DNA of 64,000 nucleotides from Sphagnum compactum (taxonomy: Eukaryota > Bryophyta > Sphagnopsida > Sphagnales): positions 16,860,875 through 16,924,874 of the forward strand of contig OZ234495.1 of assembly GCA_965153455.1 (NCBI GenBank), given 5' to 3'. Position 1 is the stretch's first letter, and each line of letters begins with the position of its first letter. Under the pieces are notes generated by a model. The model made no database searches and was not told the origin of the DNA. It saw nothing but the letters and a program-made list of their open reading frames with translations. This document shows, piece after piece, positions 36,572 through 48,629 of this stretch. A program made the translations under genes and the position numbers.

Positions 36572-38149
36572 CTAGTCTCGCTTATCCTCTTCAAGGTCAT
36601 CTTCCAGGCTGAAAACATCTGTACTAATAGGTTTTCTTTCCTTGACATCAGGTTTGGCACCATTTTTCTCTGTCTCAACAACCACAGTTGACTTCCCTGC
36701 CACTCCTGATGTCAAAGCTACAGCCTCCTCATCAAGATCCTCCTCCCCAACATCTTCAGAGTAAGCATACCGAGTTGAGTTTTGTGAAGGTGCCCATAGA
36801 ATGCAGATGACAACCAAGAGTGCAAAGGAAAGCCCAGACCAGAAAGCATGAATGATCCAGTAGCTTTGCCAGCGCTCCCCAAACTCATCTGTTGCTTTGA
36901 AGTAAAGTTCATATCCTATCCAAAGGACAGAAACAACAACTGCTACTGCGAGAGAGTTTGTGAACCTCCTGTAGAGTTCCAGCTTTGCAAACCTCCGTCT
37001 TGCCTGAAGCCTCTCCAGTGTCTTTGACAGAGAAGTGAAGATCCAGAGGATGAAGAAGGCATCGAGCATTGCTACAGGAAGAACAAGGAACAGCCTTTCT
37101 TTACCTGGAGGGTCATTAATGGTCCCCACATTTTCTACCACATCCAATGACTCTGCTGCCAAAAAGTACGTGCCTCCCAGTAACATCACCTTCGATGTCA
37201 GACCTCCAAGAGTTGGACGCACGACACCATAGCCCATTGACACAACCAAAATCAGAAGCCGTGAAACTGTCTTCTTCACTGCACCAAGGGTCACAGCCCA
37301 CATTGTGATAGCCATTGGCCGCATGCCTGTTCCATTGAAATTGAGGTACTCAAAGTACCAGACTGCCATCTCTGACATTCCCAGTGCAATTACTGCACTG
37401 ATACAATTCTGCAGCTGCAAGATATCCTTCCAGTGGCGCACATACTGGAAGAACCAAAGGAGACCAAGCAAGCCATATGCAAGTGACATGAAAGCATAAA
37501 AACTTATGAAAGGTGCCATACGTCCAGGCAAGTATCCTGTTGGATTCTTCCAAATTGTCATACCATCGATGACAAGACCATCAAGCTCAGGCTCACAGGC
37601 AACAAAGATGAGAGTATACATGCCAGTTTTTGTGATGTTTACGCTCTCAGACATTGTTGCGCTTGTGCCACTTTCACTAAATTGGACTTTGAAGGATTTG
37701 GGCAGCCCTGTTGCATGATCAGTGCGGATGATAACTTCACCTGGACTGCAACCTGTTTGAATTGCCATATCCTTTGTGCAGCAAAGCTCAAAATTGCCTG
37801 TGAAAGGTCCATGATCCCCAATATTTCCCTTTGAAGCAACATCAACGATAATGGCTTCCACAATATCAGATACATTGCGGTTCACTGCTGCTTGCATCCT
37901 TGTGAATTTCACATTATCAATCTTGATGTAAGATGTGCCATCTGCCGTGCCCTGGCCTCTTGTTTTTGTTGCTGATGCGTGTAGACCCTCATATCCACCC
38001 CAGTAAATATACGAATTGCCCTCACTCTTGAATTTTGCATGATTGTACTTGTGGAGTGATGCATCAAGTTGGAGTACTCCAGAGATCCACCACAAGAGTA
38101 CTGTGCACAACACTGCTGCATCCTTACTCCCCCACATTGCCCACCTCAT
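36572..38149 (-). CDS. Seven-transmembrane GOLD-domain (GOST/LUSTR, TMEM87-like) protein, intronless coding exon
   Basis: This is an intact 525-residue frame. It has an N-terminal signal peptide (hydrophobic VLCTVLLWWISGVL, cleavage near residue 28). A luminal domain of about 180 residues follows, with a Cys-containing CCTKDMAIQTGCSPGE block and Asn-glycosylation sites. Seven hydrophobic segments come next, at about residues 211-237, 243-268, 277-305, 317-337, 350-372, 395-413 and 427-452. They include SFYAFMSLAYGLLGLLWFFQ and the long VTLGAVKKTVSRLLILVVSM segment characteristic of the lung-seven-transmembrane/GOST family. The cytosolic tail of about 70 residues is acidic and ends in EDDLEEDKRD. 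Plant relatives have been listed as candidate G-protein-coupled receptors, but the GOLD-type luminal domain points to Golgi or endosomal trafficking; the role here is inference. Length matches the family (about 440-560). The start at 38149 gives a normal signal peptide. A 5'-UTR intron is likely. Confidence 0.93.
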   Translation of the reverse strand: MRWAMWGSKDAAVLCTVLLWWISGVLQLDASLHKYNHAKFKSEGNSYIYWGGYEGLHASATKTRGQGTADGTSYIKIDNVKFTRMQAAVNRNVSDIVEAIIVDVASKGNIGDHGPFTGNFELCCTKDMAIQTGCSPGEVIIRTDHATGLPKSFKVQFSESGTSATMSESVNITKTGMYTLIFVACEPELDGLVIDGMTIWKNPTGYLPGRMAPFISFYAFMSLAYGLLGLLWFFQYVRHWKDILQLQNCISAVIALGMSEMAVWYFEYLNFNGTGMRPMAITMWAVTLGAVKKTVSRLLILVVSMGYGVVRPTLGGLTSKVMLLGGTYFLAAESLDVVENVGTINDPPGKERLFLVLPVAMLDAFFILWIFTSLSKTLERLQARRRFAKLELYRRFTNSLAVAVVVSVLWIGYELYFKATDEFGERWQSYWIIHAFWSGLSFALLVVICILWAPSQNSTRYAYSEDVGEEDLDEEAVALTSGVAGKSTVVVETEKNGAKPDVKERKPISTDVFSLEDDLEEDKRD

Positions 38150-38161
38150 AGTCTCCTTTTG

Positions 38162-38701
38162 CTGTTGCCATTCACAGAGAAAAAAAATTTGCTACATTGA
38201 ATAGAAACCTCAAGTTGACACCGAGCACTTATCATCACAATTGAGAAGTTTTTTGTGAACTACACATTCTATCCTGAAGCTACACAGACATTATTATTGG
38301 ATAATAGTCAGAAAACTTCAACACTGTACTAAGGATTTAGTTCTTTTTTTCCCCCTATTTTTTTAGAGGCTCTATCAAGAAGGGATTTGACGTAAAATTA
38401 TAGCTGTCTATGATAAGAACTTCTGAATGCGAGAGCAAAAAAGACAGATCAAATCTTGGCAACGCCTTGTAGATCTCTATACTATTCTCGTGTCAAGAAT
38501 TCAATCCCCGAGAAAAACATCAGGCCAATCTTCTACATTCACGCCCGAAAAGAAAGGGGGAACTGAAGATCATCAGTAAAATGCAGCATGGTGAGATCCT
38601 TAGATCCTGAGCTGTGAGAGATCTGAAACCGAGTCCAACGGAGTTTCGATGATTTGCGGAAGCAAAAGGGAAATAGATCCTGCTGCGTACATGGTACATA
38701 C
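38162..38701 (-). other. Predicted intron in the 5' UTR of the GOST-type gene
   Basis: On the minus strand a good donor AGGAG|GTATG lies at 38702/38701. An acceptor GGCAACAG lies at 38162, only a dozen bases before the start codon. The sequence upstream (38702 to about 39060) is GC-richer and has the character of a 5' UTR. This is inferred from splice-site appearance only. Confidence 0.5.
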
Positions 38702-39339
38702 CTCCTACTCCGGCCTTGGCACTTTTGTGGTGGTCGCCTCTTGGATCGAAGCAGGAGGGGCTTGGAGCTGCTCCTATTTGGCTTTTGAAATGGACAAGAA
38801 AGGCGACATGTCCTCCACCACCACGCTCAGACCTGTTTTTTCACATCCGTTTTTGCTTTCGAAAAATTTGGGGAGAAAAAAAGCCAACAGAAATTCAACA
38901 GATTAACCCTTTTTGGAACCGGATTACAGCGTTGGAGAAGCTCCCGATCTTAAAAGAAATTCCAAACAGCCAAAGCGCGGAGGGAAGAATGCACAAAAAC
39001 ACGACAAACAAACGAACGAGCGAACGATCATAAGAGAGTGATAGAGCTTCGAACCCTAATTTCTTTTACTTCCCTTCTCTTCTTTTAAGTCCAGTTTAGC
39101 CACGTTCGTTCAATCCTCTCGTCTTTCTTCTCACGTCTATTTTGGCCCGCTACAGGTCTTCCACCGCCTATCGCCGGTCGTCATTTGACCCCCTACTTCT
39201 GTCAGTTAACCTACCTCGTCGGTTAAATCAACCCGTAGTCACACTAATTTGGGATTATCCATTTCCACACTAATAATTCTTGTTAATTAAAATTTGAATA
39301 AAACAAATTCATATAATTTAAATCAAAATTTGCAAGGGC
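38702..39339. promoter_or_regulatory. Likely first exon (UTR) and promoter side of the GOST-type gene
   Basis: GC content is higher than around it. The open frames on the plus strand here are antisense to the presumed leader and show no motif. No core promoter element is asserted. Confidence 0.35.
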
Positions 39340-39640
39340 CTTTCGAATTTTTAGCAAAAATCCAAAGTCATATTTGGCTATTGAAGAAATATGAAAGGAA
39401 AAAAAAATTTCAAAAATGCCCTTATATATTTTTCACTACCTACTTCAACCATATGTTGAAATCTAGAGATTTTTAGACAAATGTTTTGAATATATTATTT
39501 TTTTTGGGATTTTTAGCAAAAAATCCAAGTCAAATTTGGCTATTGAAGAAATATATATGAAAGGAAAAATAAATTAAATGCCTTTATATATTTTTCACTA
39601 CCTACTTCAACTATGTGTTGAAATCTAGAGATTTTAAAAA
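39340..39640. repeat. Direct duplication, 162-bp spacing
   Basis: TTTGGCTATTGAAGAAATAT and TATATATTTTTCACTACCTA plus TTGAAATCTAGAGATTTT occur in the same order twice, starting near 39350 and 39512. A poly-C run of about 20 follows at 39650-39668. Confidence 0.9.
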
Positions 39641-42600
39641 GAAAATAAACCCCCCCCCCCCCCCCCCCAAATTCACGTCTTATAGGCTATGACCTGTGGA
39701 ACCGGTAATAAGGACCGGTTGGTCACTCTTGAATGGTTAGTAAAAACAGTAAATAATGTAACTGTAAAGAGTACAGGCCACGGTAAACGGGAACGAGCCA
39801 CGTCGTGTCACATCCAGCTGAATGATTTTTTAATTTAAAAAAAAGTACTTTTTTTTTCATTGGTGCAGATTTGCCATCTGTTGGTTTATTCTCGATCGGA
39901 CGGCACGGATTGAACATTGTTCCTCCTGCTTGCCAAGGACAATGATTTAGTTGAGCTGCTGCTGAGGATTTCTTTTTCTTTTTTCTTTTTTTCTTTAAGC
40001 TATGCCATTATTTGAGTGGGCTCCATGGGACTAAACAACGTTACCGGTGGTCCTACATGACGCTACTGGGAAAGTTTTTCTTTTTCTTTTTCTTGTTTTT
40101 TTCTTAATATAAATTTTATGATGTAGTAGCCAAGTGGCAATAATCCAGAAGATGATTTAGCCAAAAAAATTTGGCTTTTTAAACATGAAAGTAAAAATTT
40201 AAGGTTTAAGCATCCTTCTATTAAATTGCTGGCTACATAAACTGGAACTTAATATAGAATCTGGGGATTTTTAAATTTTTTGAATTAAGAAAAAAATTGG
40301 CGATTAAGAACCAAAAAAAAAATTTAATCGATTTTCCACATTTTGGAAGAAAAAATACGTTCAGAAAGAAATACTGTGGTCTCAAGTTTTGGGTATTTGG
40401 CTAGCATCCCAATAGGGATTTAGCATTAAATGGCGACAGGTTCTAATAGTAAAAGAACTAGTGCCACCAAACTAATAGCAGAGTCCAAATGTGGCGAAAC
40501 TTTTTTTTGAAAAAAACCAATTTTTCAGAAAAAACGAGAATATTGAGACTGAACCGGCCCCCTAACTAGAGTTAGTTTCAAAACAAGTTTTATATTGGTT
40601 CTAGTTTTTCATTTTCTAAACAATTTAACTTTTAATTTTTAATTTTTAGAATTTTTTTAATAATTTTTTTTCTCATTGTGGTTAGAGTTGGAGTGACCCA
40701 GTGTTTTTATTAAAAAAATTGTTATTTTTTCAATATTGTGATATTGCTCAAGGGGGGAGGGCATAGTCCATAAACACATTTAGCCAAATTTGGCAATATT
40801 CAAAATATGCAAGGTTTTAAATCTTAAGCACCCTTTCATATTGTAAGCAATTGTGACGGTTTGTGATGATTTTTTTTTAATATTTTTTTTGGAATTTAAA
40901 AAGAAAAAGTAATAGAATATTCTTTTTTTGCAAATATTTTTCACAAAATGGCGAAAATTCGCCACACAAAAAATCACTAGGTTAGACATATTAGTTTTGA
41001 ACTTTGAATAATGGGAAAGTATAATAATTGGGTTCAGTTTGGAAGAACCAAACTTGTTTAGGATTTTTTCTTTTTTTAAAAAAAAATTTGAGAATCAAGA
41101 GTCTTGAAATGTGAACCCAAGTCTAGAATTGGAACTAGAATTAGTTTTATCAAATAAAAAAATAATTCCTTTAACCTGAATTGAGGATTTAACAAAGCAT
41201 CAAACTGTTTAAATGAGCATGACATTGTGCCAATAATAACATGACTTGTGCCAAAATTTTGAAAAAGTACACCGTGAAATAAAGAATAGAAATTGAGTTT
41301 AATTTTACACATTTACCTTAGCACAAGATTTAGACATAATAGTGATATTTGTAAAGTGACCCCTTTTGGGCCCTTCTTTCTTCTTCGTCTCTCAACCTTT
41401 CTTTTTAATCTCTAAACATTGGTATCTGCAAAGTAATGAAATTTGATTAAATATGGGTAGAAAATGCTGGAACTCAGGATTAAATGCACAACGAGGTTCG
41501 ATAATTATTTTTAATTGCAGGAAACACAATAACATCAATAATTGGTTGTTGAAGGCAATAAGAAAGAAAAACAAGGTGAAATCACCCCAAAAAAAACACA
41601 CACACAAGGTGAAATTCAGATTTGGCCAAATTTGATGCTAATATGAGTTTCAATCCTTGCTTAAACGTAGTGTACATTTTTGCGTTTTGTGTTGTTCTTA
41701 AGGAATCTCACTCCCTTTATGACCAAATAGGGGTTACAAGTGTGGGTTTTCATTACTTTGCGGATATCTCTCTATTATGAAAAGTGGTAGCAGTTTAGTT
41801 AGATGAAAATATTTACTAATGTTCAATTCTTTAATTAATTAATCAGCATTTAATAAGCTCAAAACTAACACTTATGTCAATATAATTCATTAAATATATT
41901 ATTTTCATTTCAATATGATGATTTCATGAAATGTCATTTATTTTTCATGCCTAATTTTGATATAAGATATTCAACTTGATGACACCCAAACTAGGGTTTC
42001 TTTTTTTGTGTGAATTATGTCCCAAATTCGCCAGACTTGGCAGAAAAGAATTCCAAATTTTACAGATTTTTATGATAAATTCCATTAGGCAGCCAAGAAT
42101 ATAGAAGGATTCTGCTTTCTCAAAACTTCAACTGACTTAGGGTTTGCACAATTGGTTGGCTTGATTGGTGGGTCCATGAACCCACAAAGTGCGCTAAAAA
42201 AATGTGTTCTCCACAAAAGAAAAACCATTTTTTGCATTCAAATTACCTAACAAAGTTACATGGTTTTATTATCATGTCTGATAATAAATCTGGAGAAAAC
42301 CTAATTGAACATGTTGAAGGCTTTTCCATAAAGAGCTCATTTGTGAACCTTGTTCTAAAGGATACATGGTATCTGTACCAAATGAAGTCACACATGAAGA
42401 TGTTGCATCCAAAACTTGGTGGGTAGCAAAGAAGTCAAAGCATGTGTAGCTAGCAAATGCCTATGCCTCAAAAGGAGGGATAGGGAAGAAATTCTAACAT
42501 TAAAAAAAAGTGGCGTAATAACTAGTGTGGTTAAAACTTAAAATAACATAATCTTCCTTGCATTCAATATTGGAATAATATGCCTTTGATGAACTGAAAT

Positions 42601-43112
42601 ACCCTATACATGTTAACACAAGGTTTGTATTTTGCCATAAAAAGACAATTGTGCTTCAAAGTGGTCTTATCAAGCCCCCAAAATGGCATTAAACATCTGT
42701 ATCACTACACAAGCCACCAATTCCTACTTAGATGCAATGTGTCTTGAAATTACTCAATGAACAAAGTTCAAAGTTATTGGATAATTTTGAATGAAATGAA
42801 TCTTCTGGCCCTTTGGTTGATTCACACAAATTTAAAACATACTCAACTCGAGCAAAGGTAACAACCCAAAACGCTCCCTGTTCACAATGAAAATTAGGAT
42901 AGGAATGTAACTTCATTATAATTTCCTCATAACTAGTTTATATTTGAATGGCAAAAGGCGGGTAAGCTCAGCACAAGCACTTGTATTTATGCTTTAACTT
43001 TGCCTACTTTTTAACAGTTGGAATTGATTGAGAAGCCCACCAGACCATTGATGAGAAGCCCACTGGATCACCAGATGAACAATGCACATTGTTCAAATGA
43101 TAATGAAGGCCT
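39641..43112. other. AT-rich intergenic DNA
   Basis: Long A and T runs and diverged text of the old dispersed repeat (around 40130-40280, 40770-40870 and 42010-42110) are present. No protein domain is recognised in any frame. Confidence 0.45.
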
Positions 43113-43197
43113 TGCTGTCAAGGCATTACACTCTAGACCTCAGAGCTCCACCCTCAGTTCATAAGTCCAAGTTCTGGAGCACAATGCCTTGACAGCA
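43113..43197. repeat. Inverted repeat with 15-bp perfect stem
   Basis: TGCTGTCAAGGCATT at 43113-43127 pairs exactly with AATGCCTTGACAGCA at 43183-43197. An inner GCTCCA/TGGAGC pair (43145-43150 with 43175-43180) would extend the folded structure. It lies downstream of the thioredoxin gene. Confidence 0.8.
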
Positions 43198-44663
43198 GAG
43201 CCTTCCCTGACATAACAACCGAGGAGCTGTATAAGCTGCACTGATGCAATTGATTTAGATCAATGGTCAACTCCCCTGTTAGCTTATTATCTCATGACCA
43301 GGACTTCTGTGGAACCACCCCAGGAGCGCAGTGAATTCTGCTCGCTCGCAGAAGTCTCCAAAATAACAATGGGAATTTCCACCAAGGTTATTGCTTATTG
43401 GCCAAATCCTTGTGGACCTCAGAAATAAAGCATAATTTTTTTAAGTCTGGGTTTTGAAGTACTGCAGTAGAAGCATACTATGGATTTTCCCCGAGATTTT
43501 GTTGAATGCCTTGGTTTTGAACCTCACTTGAATTTTTTTATGAATAAATACAGAACTTGTCCATGCTTACAATTTGAATCAAACCTGAAACAAATTGAAG
43601 GGTGACCAAATCATAAAGCTTCGGATCTTGCAACATATCAGCAAACAAGAAAAAGCAGAAGCCCAACCCTGTATTAGAGACAAAACAGAAACAAAATTGA
43701 GCTGTGGTTGAACCACAGCAACAGTCCCATACATGTTCAGAGACCTTCCACAGCATGTATGGAGTTTAATGGCTACTGTAACATCCCACTAACTCATCAA
43801 CTCTCAGCAATTGGTGGAGGCAATGTCATACATCAACCAAATGTACTGAGTTTCTGTCACAAGACAAGTAGTACAGGGAAAATTTAGCCATTACACTGGC
43901 TAGATGAACAAGACCTGAAAAGAATTCAGAGATGACCTGTTAATAAGGACATGGATATTCAAATCTGACAAAATAACAGCAACCAATCAACACACATGAA
44001 AAAGAGGAAACCCTTCACTAAAGTAAAGACCAAAAATAAAACTGAGGAGAACTTTGAACAACAACAATGGTCCAAATGCATGTTCAAGGGCCTTCAACAA
44101 AACCTGAAAGACTGGAGAAGACCAAGGAAACCAAGATGAAAGTGGAGCATAAAAAGAGAGAGAAAAAGAAAAAGAAAAGGAAAACCCAAACTAGAAAAGA
44201 GAGAAGGAAGAGCATGACAGAAGTCAGATAATGTATAGCCAGCTTTATCCAATGAGTGCCCTCATGATACAACACTTGTGAAGAGATGTTCTTCATCCAG
44301 GAGGACACCATTCACCAACTAAGGCAAACCCTAGGTGAGATAATGTGACTCCCTCCTCTTCAAAAGAAGTTAAGTCAGTATGCATGAGTTAATGGATGGC
44401 AACAGACAGCAGCCAACACCCATCTCCCATGGACATAACTAAGTTTGAGTGTGGAACAAATGCCCAACACACTAGGGGGCCATCTCTTTTACACTTCAGG
44501 AACAGAACTTTCAAAGACAGCAGAAATACGTTACATTATCTGAAAGAAGTCTTCTCACACAATGAAGCAAGAATTACTTAAAACTAAGCTTGCTGACAAC
44601 CAAACTAAGGAAAAAGTAATACTTACAGAATGCATCCTGGGGGAAAAAAGAATGGCTATCATG
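43198..44663. other. 3' flank of the ACHT thioredoxin gene
   Basis: No coding domain is seen. Part of it may be 3' UTR of the minus-strand gene. Two loosely similar blocks near 43660-43760 and 44000-44110 suggest an old duplication. Confidence 0.4.
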
Positions 44664-47379
44664 TCATCGAGTAGCATTGGCAGGTTGATCACTCTTGCTT
44701 GATGAAGCTGGTTTTGAGAAATCAATATTGCTTGCACCTAATGGTGGGCCAAGACTGCATCTGGCTGTGTTATGTTGTGCAATCGCATCCTTCAGTTTTT
44801 GAAGCTGCCACAGCCACAAGACCCAAAAAGACTGAACTCTGAGATTCTCTTGATTAGTATTTAATTTACAGGTAAGTCAAGAAATTATCAAAATCTAGCC
44901 AATTGTGAACAGTGCCACCTCTGCAACTAATCATATGCAGGTTTCTGATTCCTGCCAATCTGAACTTTCTTCAATGAATTTCTGCTTATATGAACCCTTG
45001 TGCAATCAAAATCAATTCCAAAGTTTCAAGGCAGTTGGATTGCTGTGTGGAATAAGTCTTTTTTGTTGCACCCTTTATGTGAAAGAAGAGTCTAAGATTG
45101 ATGTAAACAGAACTACTTGACTTAAAAATAGAAAGACTTTCAAAGAAAGTTTACTGAGAAAGAAACAAATTAAGTTGCAAAAGGAAGGAAGGACAAGAAA
45201 CCAACCCTCTAGCCATCATAAATTCCTGACAAAGGAACTAGAAGAAAAGATAATCTTGAGAAATACCTTCGCAAGAGAGCAAGAGAATCCCTCCAGGCAA
45301 CCCTCAGCGCCCCGATAAAAATGGAAATATGGGAGGAACTTGATATTTAGACTCTTGCACATGGGCTTGTTCTCATCAAAGTTCACCTTCAAAAATTCCA
45401 CATCTGGATTCTCTGCTGCTAGTTTACACAACTGTATGATATACATCAAAAAATAAATCATATTCAGCAGCAGAACAACAACAGCAGCAGTATAATTGGT
45501 GAGGATCCAGGTATTATACTGTGTCTGTACACCTCTTGGATATCAAGATGCAAGCCTGATCACCTTGCTGCTGGAACACTTTGTCACAAGAGCAGCCAAA
45601 AGATGTAACCTGAGGCCAACATTTATGGGCAAACTCATGTCCCACTAACTCACTAGACAGCAATCATTTAACACTTCCAAAAGACACAAATTCTCAGATC
45701 AAACTAAACCTGGTTCTCAAACAAAAGTGGCAGTTATGAGGTTGATTGCAAACTTCAAAGCCAATCAGTATTGATGAAAGCATGAGCTCTTAAATTGGAA
45801 GATTTTGTCCCACCTTAGGGTAGAGGGCACGACAGGACCCACACCATGTTGCAAAAAAGTCGACAACAACAAGTTTTTCACCAGCATTTGAAAGAGCATC
45901 TATAAACTGTTGTGTTGAATGTATGTCGGCCAAATTGGGGCTGCCTCCCTTCTCCCACCATCTCACTCCATCACTGGGTGCAGTTGCTGCTGTCACCTGG
46001 ACACAAACTCCTCCTTAATGGCTGTTAATGAAACACCTTGCCAATATCATTATAAGGACATAATGAGCACAAGGAGCAAGATTGATAGGTATCAGATAAG
46101 CCAACCATAATGCACAGGTCATGGAACTATGTGTCAGAAAAGAGACCAATTCACAACCATTTTGACCTTGGTGACAGCTGAATAACCAGGTAGCTCCTGA
46201 CAAACTCCAAATCCTGATCTGTCATTTGAAATATTGCTTCTGGCTCTTCCCAAAGAAACTAATCCAAAGATCTGGAGCCAATAACCAAAAAATTCAGCAG
46301 GGCAAGTGCTGTATGTCACTCTCGAAGAAGGAACTCATGTCTGCAATATGTGTCTACTTACAATATGGTTACAATACTAGTACACCAGGAAAATAGGGGA
46401 ATTCAAAACACTAAAATGCATTATGCTGCCTTGGTGTTCAATCATAAGAAAACAAAAAGGATAGCACCTCATGAACTAAAAGAACCTATGTTCAGGGCTA
46501 CGAATTACCTTCATAAGTACTCAGAACTTCTTGTGACCTTTTGATTTAAGAAGTCAACCAAGAAAGACATGAGAGATGACCCAGTAATAAGGTCAACCAT
46601 TTCAACAGGATTGACATTCAAATCAGGATTGTGATCATGACAATTAAATCCAGAACATAGAGATCTCCCATCATCAAAAAGCTCACTTTGTCTTGAAGTA
46701 TCCCACATCAGATGTCACATAGTTTTGGGAGCAAATTAGGGTTTCCTTTTGTATCCAGTAGTGAAATTTTCTCTCAAAGACTGAGTTGTAGATTGACAAA
46801 TTCTGACAGGAGCCTGAAAGTATTCCCTAAATGCTTCACAGATTCTTGAAGCAAAAGAGAAAGGGTTAAGACATGTCTCTATGGTAGTTTCTCCCCAAAA
46901 AAGACATGAAGAAATTAGGGCTAAGTGCCAACTCAGGAAACGAAAAAAAAAAAAGAGTCTGCAACTCCCAATTCCAAAAATCCATCAGAAACAGGAAGAA
47001 AAAATGGTTACAGAAAAACCTCCTTCCCAGAGAAAAAAGTTTCGTTATTAACTGCCGGAGGAAAGAAGACCTGTAAAGATGACGACGTTCTTCGAGAAAC
47101 CAACTGCAAACTCTTCACTACTTGCGAATGCCGCCCCTTCTTGCTCACTCCCGCCACCCTAATCTTGGCGGTGGCAGCAGCAGCAGATTCCAAGCGCCAG
47201 TATTCCTTAGTAGCGTACTCCCATCCTGCTTTGCCTCCACACGTTGTACGCTGCAACGACGAAACAAAGAGCGAAGTAGAAGACGAAGAAGAAGAAGAAG
47301 AGGAGGAGGAAGAAGAAGAAGCTAACGATGACAAAAGTAGAGCAGGCATTGCTACTACTAGTGCACAACACACACACAC
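44664..47379 (-). CDS. Atypical Cys/His-rich thioredoxin (ACHT/TRX-like 2), plastid-type, 5 exons
   Basis: This is a thioredoxin-fold redox protein of the chloroplast ACHT group, which in known plants oxidises or reduces stromal and thylakoid targets. Exons (minus) are 47379 to about 47053 (end uncertain; 47071 also keeps frame), 46271-46167, 45996-45814, 45431-45267 and 44804-44664. All later borders are phase 0. The N-terminus is a Ser-rich transit-peptide-like stretch containing a run of about 15 Ser. The thioredoxin part has [39 protein letters not shown] with a WCGSC active site in place of [25 protein letters not shown] and [11 protein letters not shown], then FSCSLAK. The tail continues [20 protein letters not shown] and ends at TGA 44664-44666. 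WCGSC plus [15 protein letters not shown] is diagnostic for ACHT1/2-type proteins. The total is about 300 residues, longer than relatives of about 220-240, mostly in the leader. Exon 1 is the weakest part; its start could also be Met at 47349. Confidence 0.85.
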
Positions 47380-47494
47380 ACAAGCTCAGGAAATGCCTGC
47401 CACAAGAAGCGGCAGCAGCAGCTATGGCGCTAGCGAGCTTGTTCTTGAAAGGCTACTACTGGAGCTGCTGAAAGAGAATTGCAGTAAAAGAGAT

Positions 47495-47660
47495 TGAGCA
47501 TTCCAGGATTCTGCAGCAATCCCTCCCCCCATGTTCTTGTGCAGATAACAAAGCCTTGAAGACAGACGCCTTGAAGAAACCAGAACTTGCTTGAGCATTC
47601 CAGGATTCTGCAGCGATCCCTCCGCTTGTGCAGATTACAACCGAAAGACGCCTGGACGAA
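47495..47660. repeat. Partial direct duplication, 97-bp spacing, in the ACHT 5' flank
   Basis: TGAGCATTCCAGGATTCTGC then AGCxATCCCTCC, CTTGTGCAGAT and GACGCCT occur twice, at 47495 and 47592. It lies just upstream of the thioredoxin start, so probably in its leader or promoter. Confidence 0.85.
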
Positions 47661-47699
47661 ACCTGGCCTGACAAAAACACACCTAACTTAGAAGGCACA

Positions 47700-48629
47700 T
47701 GGACAAGGCTATCATCTCATGCATTGAAATATTTCAACCTAAACTTAACTAGAGATATTTAAGTAAACTTACTTAACGTATTTCAGAGTCCCAAAAGTAT
47801 ATGAGTGTAATATAAAATTAATCTCAAATAACAATAATTTGGTAAAAATAACTTAAGTAACTTGGTAGGAAATTGATATCCAACAATTTGGACATACAAA
47901 GGATTTTTTTCATGTGAAAAAAAAAGGCCAGGTCTAATTCACTAAATTTCCAAAAAAAAGAAAATAAACATGGCCAAATTCCTACAATAGATTTTCGGTT
48001 CCACCAATGGAAATACTCTAAATATAAAAGGTATCAAAATCGGTATGACAATTGTTTAATTCAAGATAGCATGTCTTAACATAGTTAGAATATGAACATG
48101 GTTGAAAACATATATGGGCCACAATGAACTAGCACCCATCAATGCTATAATATGAGCATGGACGATAAGTGATGAGGAAACATTTTTTGTTGGGTTCTAG
48201 TTCCTTAGCTACTCATGGCGATTAACTCAATTGCTTTTTATTATTACGTACCTACTGACAAGCCCCTAATAGCTAGTGAGTTGTTAGTAAGTAGGTAGTA
48301 AAAATAAAAACGACCCTTGCATATGTATAAACCATCTATGTACTTAATATATTTACTTATTTTTGTACCTCTCTACCTATGTATGAAACCTATTTTTTGT
48401 ATAATTGGTTACTGAAGTGAAACCAAATATTAATTCATTTGAAATTCATCCACAACTAAATAATAACGAACATCCAATGGATGGTGCACTCGTGGATGTT
48501 GGTTCACTATGGGCCAAAGTGAACCTGCACCCACCAGTGCACTAGTTGTGGATGAGGTTATTTTGGCCGTTTTGGGATGAACCCAAACCATTTAACCTAA
48601 ACCAAACCAAACATTGAGGTGGGGTTCTT
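47700..48629. other. Intergenic DNA, no gene seen
   Basis: AT-rich sequence with a few GTAGGTAG-type motifs near 48240-48300. No coding signature. Confidence 0.45.

Noticed and set aside
38649-39033. Plus-strand frames upstream of the GOST-type gene
   Set aside because: They are antisense to its presumed 5' UTR, with no motif and overlapping frames of unlike composition.
46925-47497. 190-codon frame on the plus strand with a Glu run
   Set aside because: It is antisense to the first exon and leader of the ACHT thioredoxin gene; the Glu run mirrors the poly-Ser tract and no motif is present.
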